From Oceanimonas baumannii (GTDB lineage Bacteria; Pseudomonadota; Gammaproteobacteria; Enterobacterales; Aeromonadaceae): a stretch of 64,000 bases of DNA. The notes under the pieces were generated by a model. The model had not been told where the DNA came from and did not search any database. It saw nothing but the letters and a program-made list of their open reading frames with translations. Location of the stretch: NCBI RefSeq assembly GCF_002245495.1, contig NZ_NQJF01000007.1, positions 168,732-232,731 on the forward strand. The letters are read 5' to 3'. This document shows, one piece after another, positions 17,464 to 26,402 of this stretch (the stretch's first letter is position 1; each line of letters starts with the position of its first letter). A program made the position numbers and the translations under genes.

Positions 17464-18351
17464 ATGGATATCAAACAACTTCATTACCTGTGCGCATTGG
17501 CGGAACACCGGCATTTTGGCCGGGCGGCTCAGGCTTGCTGTGTGACTCAACCCACGCTGTCGATGCGGTTACGTCAGCTGGAGCAGGAGCTGGGCGTGGC
17601 ACTGGTGCGCAGGGGCAAGCAGTTTGAAGGCTTCACCCCGGAAGGAGAGCGGGTGCTGGCCCGGGCTCAGGGGTTGTTGGGCCAATACAACAACCTGCGG
17701 CTGGAAGTGGATGCCATGAAAGGCCGGCTTACCGGCACGGTGCGACTGGGGCTGGTGCCGCTTAGTTGCATGGATCTAAGCCCGGTGCTGGCCGGGCTGC
17801 GCCACCGGCACCAAGGGGTGGCCTTCGAAATCAATGATATGACGGCGGACGCGATTCTTGACGGCCTTAACCAGAATACCCTGGACATTGGCGGCGGCTT
17901 TTTCGAGCCTGAAGTGCTGAACCGGTTTGACAGCCTGGCGTTACCTGAGCAGGGGGTGGTGGTGGCCTGCAGCCCGGACTGGAGCAGGCGTTTGCCGGCA
18001 CAACCGGAACCTCAGGATCTGCAAGGACTGCCTTTGTGTCTGCCCAAGGCCGGAATGTATTTTCGTCAGTATCTGGATACCCAGTTTACCAGGCAGGGAA
18101 TGGTGCTTGAGCCGGTGTTAACCTCTGACTCGGTGTACCGGTTGATGCATTGGGTGCAGGCTGGCCTGGGATGCGCCCTGGTGCCGGCAGGCAGTGTGTT
18201 GTTTCACGGGCTGCCCGGTGTGCACTGCCGGCCTCTGGCTCTGCCTGCAATGGCCCGTATTGGTGCACTGGTGATGCGGAATGACGGTCGGGCCAGCCTG
18301 CTGGCCAGAGGGTTTTTCGCGATGGCCAAAGAAGTGTGGCAGTACCGATAA
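17464..18351 (+). CDS. LysR family transcriptional regulator
   Basis: A 295-residue LysR-type regulator. The winged helix-turn-helix occupies residues 1-60 (MDIKQLHYLCALAEHRHFGR, TQPTLSMRLRQLEQELGV). A substrate-binding domain follows from about residue 90 (GTVRLGLVPLSCMDLSPVL). The 140-base gap to the divergent YdeP-type gene is AT-rich and is the expected place for its operator. The usual arrangement implies that it regulates that gene and itself. The effector is not known. Confidence 0.9.
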   Translation: MDIKQLHYLCALAEHRHFGRAAQACCVTQPTLSMRLRQLEQELGVALVRRGKQFEGFTPEGERVLARAQGLLGQYNNLRLEVDAMKGRLTGTVRLGLVPLSCMDLSPVLAGLRHRHQGVAFEINDMTADAILDGLNQNTLDIGGGFFEPEVLNRFDSLALPEQGVVVACSPDWSRRLPAQPEPQDLQGLPLCLPKAGMYFRQYLDTQFTRQGMVLEPVLTSDSVYRLMHWVQAGLGCALVPAGSVLFHGLPGVHCRPLALPAMARIGALVMRNDGRASLLARGFFAMAKEVWQYR

Positions 18352-18493
18352 GTTGCGCGGACTCATGCAGGATACTGTATGCTTGAATTTTAGCCAGTGC
18401 TGAAGAATGCTTGGACAGTTTTGGGGCATCGGTGAGCGCATCGTGTGGCGTTGTGTTCGTCAAAGGTAAATCATATTCAGGGTAGTCAGGAAT

Positions 18494-20989
18494 ATGCGAA
18501 CGCAGAAAAAAAAAGAAGAGATATCCGGCGAGATGAACGGAGCGTACAACAGCGATACTGACGAATGGCGCCGTTTATGTACACGCTCGGCAGCAATAAC
18601 TGGTGCCAGCCGGGTCTGTTTTGTGTTTTTTTTTCACCATGCCAGTGTTGTCGCCGCTGTTTTGGGACCGCGCTTCAAAGGCTGGCAGGATAAACACTTC
18701 CTTGCCCTGTGGCGACAGCAACGGTTTTACTGCCCTCTGACCAGCCATGAATTGCAGCTCGATGGCCGTTGTGGGTATCTGGCCGTGCCTGTTATACGCA
18801 AACATATTCGCGGCCTGCTGTTGCTGGAGTTTGATGTGCCAGAGCCATCATTGACTGCGATGGCCAGAGAGCAGCTGGATCTGCTTGCGGAACATGCTGC
18901 CCTGCTTTGGCAGGAGCAGGAACTGGAAGCGCAGTTGCAGGATGAGGATATTTCATCCGGTCGCTTTATGAACAGGTTAAAGTCGCTGTTTCTGCGGGTT
19001 CCGGTGCTTATCAACGGTTTTGATACCGCAGGGCGCTGCATTTTATGGAATAACGAGTGTGAGCGGGTGTTTGGCTGGAGTTTCGAGGAGCTGGAGCACC
19101 AGGCGGCCCCCATTGAAATATTTTATCCCGATGCGGAAGAGCGACAGCGGGTAATTGGTACCTTCAGGGAAGTGCATGGTACCGAATTCAGAGAGTGGCA
19201 CCCTGTAGACAGAAACGGGCATCGGCTGACAACACTGTGGGCCAATATTATGTTACCCAATGGCGACATGATTTGTGTGGGCCACGATATTACCGAGCAG
19301 AGAACGCTGGAAGTGCAGCAGCAGCTGGCAGCCAGTGTATTTGAAGCCAGCTATGACGGCATCATGCTGACCGATGCTGCTAACCGGGTGCTGAAAGTTA
19401 ATCCTTCATTTACCCGGATAACCGGTTATACCCCGGAAGACGTTGCCGGGCATATCTCCACGCTGTTCCGGCATAAAACCGAGGCAGGGCCGCACTTGCC
19501 TGCCGATGCTCAAAGCCCCGATCACTGGCAGGGTGAATGTGTCATACGGCGCCGTAATAATACAGAGTGTCATTTACTGTTATCGGTATCGGTGATTCGT
19601 GACCAACAAGCCAGTGTGCAACATCATGTGCTTATCCTTACTGACATCAGTCATATTAAACAGCATGAGGCCGAACTGCGTCAGCGCGCACTGTACGATT
19701 CCCTGACCGGCATTCCTAACCGTCAGTTGTTCAGTGAGCTGCTGGAAAGGGCTCTGGCAGCGGCTACACGCAACGGTACCATGGTCGCGGTATGTTACCT
19801 GGATCTGGATGGCTTCAAGCAAATCAATGACACCCTGGGTCATGCTGCCGGAGACAAGCTGCTGGTTGAAGTGGCCGGCCGAATGGCGTTACTGCTGCGC
19901 AGTTCTGATGCCGTAGCCCGCTTAGGAGGCGATGAGTTTGCCCTGATGATCACCGGGTTGCATCATGCGCTGGAGTGTAGCGATATTCTAGAGCGTATGC
20001 TGAGCGCGATTAATGCTCCCTTTAATCCGGGAAGTCATCAGGTCCGGGTATCGGCCAGTATCGGAGTAGCCGTTTATCCGGAAGACAGCAGAGAGGGAGA
20101 AAGTCTGCTGTGTTATGCTGACAAAGCCATGTATGACGCCAAAAAGCAGGGAAAGTCCCGGTATGTATTTTTTGAACCTGCTTTGCACTCGGAAGATCAG
20201 GCTCGACATCGTCTCTACGCTGAACTGCTGGACGCACTGATAAACGATGAATTCGTACTGCACTATCAGCCTAAAATTGATTTGTTCAGCCGCAGTATGA
20301 CAGGGCTGGAAGCCTTACTGCGCTGGCAGCACCCGGAGCGCGGACTGCTGACTCCTGTCGAGTTTTTGCCTGCGGTACTTGACAGTGATATTGAGTTTGA
20401 ACTGGGGCAGTGGGTGATTCGGTGCTTATTGCAGCAGATGACCGAATGGAGCGAAGTCGGTCACGATTATCACGCCAGTTTTAATGTCAGCGCAGGCCAG
20501 CTGCTGCACCCGGAGTTTTGCCACAATCTGGAATATTTACTGGCACGTTATGCCGGTGTGCAGCCCGGTCGGCTGGAACTGGAGTTTCAGGAAAATGCGG
20601 TGCAGAATGACCTGCCTAAGCTGTCCGCAGTGCTGGAACACTGCCGGCGACTGGGGCTGAAAATATCGCTTGATAATTTTGGTGCTGAGCACGCCTCCTT
20701 GATAAGTTTGAAAAGCCTTCCTGTTGATATTCTCAAGATAGATCGTAGCTTCATTACTGATTTACTGACCAATCCGGCCGATGCCTGCATGGTGGAAGGG
20801 GTCGTGCAGCTGGCAACGGCGTTGCAGATGCTGGTGGTGGCGGAAGGCATGGAAGTGCCTGAGCTGGGAAAACGGCTGCAACAGCTGGGGTGCCATTATG
20901 TTCAGGGTTATGGCATTTCCCACCCTATGCCGGCCAGCGCGATCAATGACTGGCTGGTGGAATGGAACCGGAACCGGCCGTTTCAGTAA
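18494..20989 (+). CDS. GAF?-PAS-PAS-GGDEF-EAL cyclic-di-GMP protein
   Basis: An 831-residue soluble sensor. Residues 20-155 look GAF-like, ending in a coiled linker. Two PAS domains follow (about 165-280 and 282-400). The GGDEF domain has an intact RLGGDEF near 476-482, with an upstream RSSD inhibitory site. The EAL domain begins with GLEALLRW (EAL at 606-608). The EAL domain keeps FNVSAGQL, LEFQE, LKIDRSF and AEGME, but the normal DDFGTG loop reads DNFGAE at 727, so phosphodiesterase activity is doubtful. ATG 18494 or ATG 18533 could be the start. Runs of nine A (18506-18514) and nine T (18626-18634) lie in the 5' end. Confidence 0.85.
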   Translation: MRTQKKKEEISGEMNGAYNSDTDEWRRLCTRSAAITGASRVCFVFFFHHASVVAAVLGPRFKGWQDKHFLALWRQQRFYCPLTSHELQLDGRCGYLAVPVIRKHIRGLLLLEFDVPEPSLTAMAREQLDLLAEHAALLWQEQELEAQLQDEDISSGRFMNRLKSLFLRVPVLINGFDTAGRCILWNNECERVFGWSFEELEHQAAPIEIFYPDAEERQRVIGTFREVHGTEFREWHPVDRNGHRLTTLWANIMLPNGDMICVGHDITEQRTLEVQQQLAASVFEASYDGIMLTDAANRVLKVNPSFTRITGYTPEDVAGHISTLFRHKTEAGPHLPADAQSPDHWQGECVIRRRNNTECHLLLSVSVIRDQQASVQHHVLILTDISHIKQHEAELRQRALYDSLTGIPNRQLFSELLERALAAATRNGTMVAVCYLDLDGFKQINDTLGHAAGDKLLVEVAGRMALLLRSSDAVARLGGDEFALMITGLHHALECSDILERMLSAINAPFNPGSHQVRVSASIGVAVYPEDSREGESLLCYADKAMYDAKKQGKSRYVFFEPALHSEDQARHRLYAELLDALINDEFVLHYQPKIDLFSRSMTGLEALLRWQHPERGLLTPVEFLPAVLDSDIEFELGQWVIRCLLQQMTEWSEVGHDYHASFNVSAGQLLHPEFCHNLEYLLARYAGVQPGRLELEFQENAVQNDLPKLSAVLEHCRRLGLKISLDNFGAEHASLISLKSLPVDILKIDRSFITDLLTNPADACMVEGVVQLATALQMLVVAEGMEVPELGKRLQQLGCHYVQGYGISHPMPASAINDWLVEWNRNRPFQ

Positions 20990-21000
20990 TGACCAAACGA

Positions 21001-21028
21001 AAAACCCCGGCCTGAGCCGGGGTTTTTT
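21001..21028. terminator. Bidirectional terminator between the GGDEF-EAL gene and pckA
   Basis: AAAACCCCGGC (21001-21011) and GCCGGGGTTTT (21016-21026) form an 11-bp stem with a CTGA loop, with T-runs on both strands. It lies in the gap between the two convergent genes. Confidence 0.85.
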
Positions 21029-21043
21029 GCACTGACAGCTGAT

Positions 21044-22657
21044 TTACAGCTGCGGACCGGCGGCGACCAGGGCCTTGCCTTCGTCGGTATCGGTGAACTT
21101 CTCAAAGTTGTCCACAAAACGTTTGGCCAGATCCTGTGCCTTGGTTTCCCACTCGGCAGCATCAGCATAGGTATTGCGTGGATCCAGAATGGATTCGTCT
21201 TCCACGCCCTGCAGGTTGGTGGGAATGGCTACTTTAAAGTAGGGCAGTTCCACAAACTCGCTGTTCTCGATGGAGCCGTCGAGAATGGCATTGATGATGG
21301 CACGGGTTGCCTTGATGGAAATCCGCTTGCCGGTGCCGTTCCAGCCGGTATTGACCAGATAAGCTTCGGCACCCACGGCGTCCATCCGCTTGGCCAGCAC
21401 TTCGGCGTACTGGGTTGGGTGCAGGCTCAGGAAGGCGGCACCAAAGCAGCTGGAGAAGGTGGGGGTCGGTTCGGTAATGCCACGCTCGGTACCGGCCAGT
21501 TTGGCGGTAAAGCCGGACAGGAAGTGATACTGCGCCTGGCTGCGGCTCAGCTTGGCAACCGGCGGCAACACGCCAAAAGCATCTGCGGTCAGGAAAATCA
21601 CCTTCTTGGCGTGACCTGCCTTGGATACTGGCTTGACGATGTTATCAATGTGATAGATGGGGTAGGAGACACGGGTGTTTTCGGTCTTGGAACCATCGTC
21701 AAAGTCAACGCTGCCATCTTCCCGTACGGTCACGTTTTCAAGCAGGGCATCACGACGAATGGCAGCGTAGATTTCCGGCTCGTTTTCCTTGCTCAGCTTG
21801 ATGGTTTTGGCGTAGCAGCCACCTTCAAAGTTGAATACGCCGTCGTCATCCCAGCCGTGCTCGTCATCACCAATCAGCTCGCGGTTGGGATCGGTAGACA
21901 GGGTGGTTTTACCGGTGCCGGACAGGCCAAAGAAGATGGCTACATCGCCCTCTTTGCCCACGTTGGCGGAACAGTGCATGGAAGCAATGCCTTTAAGCGG
22001 CAGCAGGTAGTTCATCATGGAGAACATACCTTTTTTCATTTCACCGCCATACCAGGTGCCACCGATCAGCTGTACTCGTTCGGTCAGGTTAAAGGCCACG
22101 AAATTTTCGCTGTTCAGACCTTGCTCTTTCCAGTTCGGGTTGGTGCATTTGGCACCGTTCATCACCACAAAGTCCGGCTCAAAACTTTCCAGTTCGGCGT
22201 CGCTCGGGCGAATGAACATGTTTTTAACAAAGTGAGCCTGCCAGGCGACCTCGGTAATAAAGCGAACGGCCAGACGGGTATCGGCGTTGGCACCACAGAA
22301 CGTGTCAACCACAAACAGGCGCTTGCCGGACAGCTGAGTGGTTACCAGGCCTTTCAGCTGTTCCCAGGTTTCCTGGGTCATGGGTTTATTGTCATTCTTG
22401 CCCTGATCGGCCCACCACACGGTATCGCGGGTAACATCGTCACGAACAATGTATTTATCTTTGGGAGAGCGGCCGGTAAAGATACCGGTATCCACCGCCA
22501 CGGCACCCAGGCTGGTTTCCACGCCTTTTTCAAAGCCTTCCAGGTCGGCACGGGTTTCTTCTGCAAACAGCTGCTCGTAGGAAGGGTTGTACAGTACATC
22601 GGTAACGCTGGTAATACCGTAGCGGGACAAGCCGAGTTGTTGCGCCTTGGGCGTCAT
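21044..22657 (-). CDS. pckA: Phosphoenolpyruvate carboxykinase (ATP)
   Basis: A 537-residue ATP-dependent PEPCK that converts oxaloacetate to PEP at the start of gluconeogenesis. The kinase P-loop [18 protein letters not shown], the [15 protein letters not shown] metal-binding region and [20 protein letters not shown] are all in place. Length is the same class as E. coli PckA (540). The pckA-hslO-hslR order is shared with enteric relatives. About 245 bases separate it from hslO, so it has its own promoter in that AT-rich gap. It shares a bidirectional terminator with the convergent GGDEF-EAL gene. Confidence 0.97.
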   Translation of the reverse strand: MTPKAQQLGLSRYGITSVTDVLYNPSYEQLFAEETRADLEGFEKGVETSLGAVAVDTGIFTGRSPKDKYIVRDDVTRDTVWWADQGKNDNKPMTQETWEQLKGLVTTQLSGKRLFVVDTFCGANADTRLAVRFITEVAWQAHFVKNMFIRPSDAELESFEPDFVVMNGAKCTNPNWKEQGLNSENFVAFNLTERVQLIGGTWYGGEMKKGMFSMMNYLLPLKGIASMHCSANVGKEGDVAIFFGLSGTGKTTLSTDPNRELIGDDEHGWDDDGVFNFEGGCYAKTIKLSKENEPEIYAAIRRDALLENVTVREDGSVDFDDGSKTENTRVSYPIYHIDNIVKPVSKAGHAKKVIFLTADAFGVLPPVAKLSRSQAQYHFLSGFTAKLAGTERGITEPTPTFSSCFGAAFLSLHPTQYAEVLAKRMDAVGAEAYLVNTGWNGTGKRISIKATRAIINAILDGSIENSEFVELPYFKVAIPTNLQGVEDESILDPRNTYADAAEWETKAQDLAKRFVDNFEKFTDTDEGKALVAAGPQL

Positions 22658-22866
22658 TAGTCACTCCTAGATTTGGTACAGAGGGGGTTGCTTGGTTATT
22701 TGAATTTTTTGGAACCTGAGTTTATCAAGATTTTTATGTCAATTAGGGGATCTGCTTCAAAATTTATAATTTTTCGGCACGAATTAAGAATGTGATGGTG
22801 AAACTTAAATATTCTGTGCTGCCACTATGTTGATTTTTTGTGATTTTGTTTTGTTTATTAATAAAT

Positions 22867-22887
22867 AGGGCCGGCAATGCCGGCCCT
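22867..22887 (-). terminator. Terminator hairpin after hslO
   Basis: A perfect 9-bp stem AGGGCCGGC/GCCGGCCCT with a three-base loop lies 15 bases after the hslO stop, followed on the minus strand by AT-rich DNA (ATTTATTAAT). The T-run is imperfect. Confidence 0.6.
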
Positions 22888-22902
22888 GCTGTGGGGGGCG
22901 GT

Positions 22903-23766
22903 TCAGTGCAGTGTCTGATTGAACAGGTTTTGCACGTCGCTGCCGTCAAACCGGTAATGGTGTCCGCAATAGTCACAGTGCATTTCGATTTTTCCCTGCT
23001 CCTGAATCAGCGCCATGGCTTCTTCCTGGCCTACCTGCAGCAGTGCCTGTTCGCATTTTTCCTGTGAGCAGGTGCACTGAAAACTGACCGGCTGTGGATC
23101 GAATATCCGTACCGCTTCCTGATGATACAAACGGTACAGCACTTCCTGAGCATCCAGCTGCAGCAGCTCTTCAGCTTTCACTGTGCCAGTCAGGGCTTCC
23201 AGATGGTTAAAATCATCCTGTTGGTCGTCCTGATCACTGGGCAGGGCCTGCAGCAGCATACCTGCCGCCGCCTGATGATCGCCTTGCAGGCCAGTGAACA
23301 GCCAGATGCGAGTGGCCAGCTGCTCTGACTGGGCAAAATAATTTTCCAGGCTGGCAGCCAGCGACTGTTCATCCAGTTCCACAATGCCCTGATAGCGTTC
23401 GCCGTTATCAGGCGTAATGGTAATGGCGATATAACCCTTACCGACCAGATCTGCGAGCCGGTCACTGTCGGGCACATCTCCTTGCCAGCGGGCCACACCA
23501 CGTAACTGCTGATTGTGATCACCGTTGATCACCGCCAGACTGACCGGGCCATCGCCCTGCAGCTGAACCGTAATATGGCCTTCAAACTTAAGGGTGGCGG
23601 TCAGCAGGCTGGTCGCGGTCAGCAGCTCACCCAGCAGCCGCTGCACCGGTACCGGGTAGGCCTGGGCCGACAGTATGTGCTGAAAACTTTGCTGCAGCTG
23701 TACCAGCTCGCCACGCACCTGATAGTGGTCGAACAGATAACGATGAAGTTGGTCGGGTTTGTTCAT
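22903..23766 (-). CDS. hslO: Hsp33 redox-regulated chaperone
   Basis: A 287-residue Hsp33 holdase that is switched on by disulfide formation under oxidative stress. The four C-terminal zinc-binding cysteines are present as QCTCSQEKC (CxC) and MHCDYCGHH (CxxC). The N-terminal domain has the family's [18 protein letters not shown] and the [20 protein letters not shown] stretch. The sequence starts at [10 protein letters not shown]. It lies 18 bases downstream of hslR and is cotranscribed with it; a hairpin follows before pckA. Confidence 0.97.
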   Translation of the reverse strand: MNKPDQLHRYLFDHYQVRGELVQLQQSFQHILSAQAYPVPVQRLLGELLTATSLLTATLKFEGHITVQLQGDGPVSLAVINGDHNQQLRGVARWQGDVPDSDRLADLVGKGYIAITITPDNGERYQGIVELDEQSLAASLENYFAQSEQLATRIWLFTGLQGDHQAAAGMLLQALPSDQDDQQDDFNHLEALTGTVKAEELLQLDAQEVLYRLYHQEAVRIFDPQPVSFQCTCSQEKCEQALLQVGQEEAMALIQEQGKIEMHCDYCGHHYRFDGSDVQNLFNQTLH

Positions 23767-23784
23767 AATGGATCCTGTTTAGGC

Positions 23785-24177
23785 TCAGTTGCCCTGCTTG
23801 ATTTTGAGCAGGGTACGTCTTTCTTTTTTATCGGGCCGGCGCTCGGGGCTGGGGGCAAACTGGCTGTTGAGCTTGCGCGCCTGCGCGTTGCGCTCCCGCT
23901 GTTCAATGCTGTCCGGTGTTTCCCGATAGAGTTGCTGTGCCACCTCGGCCTTGCCGCGTTTATCCGACAGCGTCAGCACAACCACTTCCCGTTCATCGTG
24001 GCCTTGGCGCAGTTTAATGATGGCGCCGGTTTCTACCGGTTTGCCGGGTTTGGTGCGCTGACCGTTATAGTGCACCTTGCCGCCGTCAATCATGTCTCTG
24101 GCCAGGCTGCGGGTTTTATAAAAGCGGGCGGCCCACAGCCATTTATCCAGCCGCACGGTCTCCGTTGTTCCGTTCAT
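23785..24177 (-). CDS. hslR: Ribosome-associated heat shock protein Hsp15
   Basis: A 130-residue S4-domain protein that rescues stalled 50S subunits carrying nascent chains. The S4 RNA-binding fold spans residues 5-65 (VRLDKWLWAARFYKTRSLA, GGKVHYNGQRTKPGK). The C-terminal tail is basic (PERRPDKKERRTLLKIKQGN). I chose ATG 24177, which gives MNGTTETVRLDKW as in the family, over the upstream ATG at 24195. It forms an operon with hslO and is divergent from nudE. Confidence 0.93.
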   Translation of the reverse strand: MNGTTETVRLDKWLWAARFYKTRSLARDMIDGGKVHYNGQRTKPGKPVETGAIIKLRQGHDEREVVVLTLSDKRGKAEVAQQLYRETPDSIEQRERNAQARKLNSQFAPSPERRPDKKERRTLLKIKQGN

Positions 24178-24208
24178 GGTTGTCGCTCTCGTCAAAACCG
24201 GATGTTCA

Positions 24209-24239
24209 ATTATACCAGATGGCCCCCTTTGGCATACAA
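24209..24239 (-). promoter_or_regulatory. Possible hslR-hslO promoter
   Basis: On the minus strand TATAAT (24214-24209) is preceded 19 bases upstream by TTGTAT (24239-24234). The long spacer makes it a weak sigma-70 match. A heat-shock promoter may overlap it, but no clear sigma-32 consensus was seen. Confidence 0.35.
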
Positions 24240-24336
24240 GTCACCGGACAATTCACACTTTGTGATCAATCTGCGGCAGACGTTAGCGGCCAGTTGCGAT
24301 AACCTCATATAAGGGCGATTTAAAATGGGGCGGGCC

Positions 24337-24894
24337 ATGACCGACGATAAAAAAAAGCCAATCATCTTGCATTCCGAACTGGTGGCCGAAAGCCGCCTGT
24401 TCCGGGTGGAATCGGTACACCTGCGTTTCAGTAACGGTGTTGAGCGGATCTATGAAAGAATGCGGGGAGGCGGGCGTGGTGCCGTGATGCTGGTGCCGAT
24501 GCTCGATGACAACACCATTTTGCTGATCCGGGAATATTCCGCTGGCACCCATAGTTATGAGCTCGGCTTTCCCAAGGGGCTGATCGACCCCGGTGAAACC
24601 GCCCTGGAAGCCGGTAATCGGGAACTGATGGAAGAGGTGGGTTACGGTGCCCGTGAGCTGACGTCACTCAAGCAGGTTAGTCTGGCACCTGGTTACTTCG
24701 GCAGTCGTATGGACATTTTACTGGCCCGGGGTCTGTATCCCGAACGGCGCGAGGGAGATGAGCCGGAACCACTGGAAGTTGTGCCTTGGCCGCTGGATCG
24801 GCTGAGCGAGCTGATGGCCCGGCCCGATTTTTCCGAAGCCCGCAGCATTTGTGGTCTGTTTTTATTACAGGACTGGCTTAACAAAGAGGAATAA
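24337..24894 (+). CDS. nudE: ADP compounds hydrolase NudE (Nudix)
   Basis: A 185-residue Nudix hydrolase that cleaves ADP-ribose, NADH, AppppA and similar compounds. The full Nudix box is readable from GLIDPGETALEAGNRE through LMEEVGY (about residues 90-112). The N-terminus MTDDKKKPIILHSELVAESR fits NudE. I chose ATG 24337 because GGGGCGG lies directly upstream; the ATG at 24325 has no Shine-Dalgarno. cysQ starts 2 bases after its stop, a conserved pair in gammaproteobacteria. Confidence 0.93.
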   Translation: MTDDKKKPIILHSELVAESRLFRVESVHLRFSNGVERIYERMRGGGRGAVMLVPMLDDNTILLIREYSAGTHSYELGFPKGLIDPGETALEAGNRELMEEVGYGARELTSLKQVSLAPGYFGSRMDILLARGLYPERREGDEPEPLEVVPWPLDRLSELMARPDFSEARSICGLFLLQDWLNKEE

Positions 24895-24896
24895 GC

Positions 24897-25706
24897 ATGG
24901 ATACCTGTGCCCTGCTACCGGGCGTAAAGGCGGCAGCCCGAGAATCCGGCAGGTTAATTCTGTCGATGTATAACAGCGGTGATTATAAGGCCGCACATAA
25001 AGGCGATGACAGCCCGGTGACCAGCGCCGATCTGGCGGCACACGAGTACCTGACCCGGGCACTGCGCCAACTGGAGAATATTCCGGTCTTGTCTGAAGAG
25101 GGCGGGGATATCCCGCTGGCAGAACGGCATGCCTGGCCCCGTTACTGGCTGGTGGATCCACTTGACGGCACACAGGAATTTATTGCCGGCAGCGGCGATT
25201 TTTCCACCATGATTGCCCTGATTGAAAACGGCAGGCCGGTGCTTGGGGTAGTGTATGGCCCGGTACACGATCTGTTGTATTACGCGGTGCGCGGGCAGGG
25301 GGCCTATAAGGAAGCCAATGGTGAAATAACACAAATCCATGCCCGTCATTACCGCAAGCCGGTGACCAGTCTGTGTATTACCATCAGCCGCCGGCAAAAC
25401 GTAGACTGGGTTCGCTCCCGTCTGACCGACAAGCTGGATTATCAGCTCGTTCCGCTGGGTTCAAGTTCACTGAAATCCTGTCTGGTCGCGGAAGGTGAAG
25501 CTGATCTTTATATGCGTATTGGTCCCACCGGTGAATGGGATACCGGCGCGACCCAGTGTATTGTGGAAGAAGCCGGCGGCCGTATTCTGGATCTCGGCCT
25601 GGAGCGGCTCAGCTATAACGAGCGAGACAGCCTGATCAACCCCAACTTCATTACTCTTGGCGATGAAAATCTGCCCTGGCAGGAAATCTTGCGAGGGGGA
25701 GCCTGA
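24897..25706 (+). CDS. cysQ: 3'(2'),5'-bisphosphate nucleotidase
   Basis: A 269-residue lithium-sensitive phosphatase that removes the 3' phosphate from PAP (and PAPS), so recycling the by-product of sulfate assimilation. The metal-binding WLVDPLDGTQEF motif lies near residue 85, and the C-terminal GEWDTGATQCIVEEAGG completes the inositol-monophosphatase signature. The upstream metal glutamates appear as LSEEGGD. It is translationally linked to nudE with a 2-base gap. No membrane segment is visible. An inverted-repeat-bounded intergenic element begins 9 bases after its stop. Confidence 0.95.
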   Translation: MDTCALLPGVKAAARESGRLILSMYNSGDYKAAHKGDDSPVTSADLAAHEYLTRALRQLENIPVLSEEGGDIPLAERHAWPRYWLVDPLDGTQEFIAGSGDFSTMIALIENGRPVLGVVYGPVHDLLYYAVRGQGAYKEANGEITQIHARHYRKPVTSLCITISRRQNVDWVRSRLTDKLDYQLVPLGSSSLKSCLVAEGEADLYMRIGPTGEWDTGATQCIVEEAGGRILDLGLERLSYNERDSLINPNFITLGDENLPWQEILRGGA

Positions 25707-25714
25707 GCCCGAAC

Positions 25715-25880
25715 GCTGTCAGCTATATGTTTTAAGCTATAAGTCGTGTTGATGGTAAGCCTGCAGATAACACATTGTCTGCACAATGGGCTCCGGCCTT
25801 CGCCGGAGCGACTTCAGAACTGGATAATCAAGCACTATTCGTGAACTGCAGCCAGCTCTGGAAGGCTTAAAACTGACAGC
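25715..25880. repeat. Inverted-repeat-bounded intergenic element, copy 1
   Basis: The left end has GCTGTCAG (25715-25722) and TTTTAAGC (25730-25737), and the right end has the exact complements GCTTAAAA (25865-25872) and CTGACAGC (25873-25880). Inside are two further hairpins: GCAGATAA/TTGTCTGC near 25763-25782 and an 8-bp stem with CTTC loop at 25790-25809. No coding region is seen. The ends resemble those of the element at 47435-47574, so this is probably a dispersed noncoding repeat. Confidence 0.55.
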
Positions 25881-25900
25881 CTACCGCTTATGGCTGTATT

Positions 25901-26227
25901 TTAGTCGTCCTGCCCGAAATCTTCGATTTCCAGGCCAAGCTCGATCATGATCTCTCTGGCGCGGGCCGGGATCTGGTCGGGCACATCTTTGCGCAGGTCT
26001 TCGTCCTGAGGCAGAGGTTGTCCGGTGTAGGCATGCAGAAAGGCTTCACAGAGCAACTCGCTGTTGGTGGCGTGGCGCAGGTTATTTACCTGGCGGCGGG
26101 TACGTTCATCGGTAAGTACCTTAAGCACCTTGAGCGGGATGGAAACGGTGATCTTCTTGACCTGTTCGCTTTTCTTGCCATGCTCGGCGTAAGGGCTGAT
26201 ATAGTCGCCGTTCCATTCAGTTTTCAT
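25901..26227 (-). CDS. metJ: Methionine repressor MetJ
   Basis: A 108-residue ribbon-helix-helix repressor that binds met boxes with S-adenosylmethionine as corepressor. The sequence is nearly canonical: [18 protein letters not shown], then the DNA-contacting beta strand [12 protein letters not shown] and [20 protein letters not shown] chose ATG 26227, giving [13 protein letters not shown]; the longer frame is non-conserved. It is divergent from metB, and tandem met boxes lie between them. The C-terminal tail (EIEDFGQDD) is acidic and longer in acidity than the E. coli form. Confidence 0.97.
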   Translation of the reverse strand: MKTEWNGDYISPYAEHGKKSEQVKKITVSIPLKVLKVLTDERTRRQVNNLRHATNSELLCEAFLHAYTGQPLPQDEDLRKDVPDQIPARAREIMIELGLEIEDFGQDD

Positions 26228-26300
26228 CGTCCACCTGCATTCGGGAATTATTTCCGGCAAATTGTAACCCCTGCTTTTTGTATTGGCAATCCAACAGCAA

Positions 26301-26332
26301 AGCCTTATGGACGTCTGGGTGGCTTGACGTCT
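26301..26332. promoter_or_regulatory. Tandem met boxes between metJ and metB
   Basis: Four contiguous 8-mers match the MetJ operator AGACGTCT: AGCCTTAT (5/8), GGACGTCT (7/8), GGGTGGCT (4/8) and TGACGTCT (7/8). The phase is exact, as required for cooperative MetJ binding. They lie 71 bases before the metB start and would control both divergent genes. Confidence 0.85.
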
Positions 26333-26402
26333 CATATTGTTCGAGTTACTGTGCTTTTCCTCAAAATTGTGTTTCAGGCTGCCGTGTGCAAAGGAGAAGG
26401 AC

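Noticed and set aside
21419..22660. 413-residue frame antisense to pckA
   Set aside because: pckA has all catalytic motifs, and the antisense translation shows no family features.
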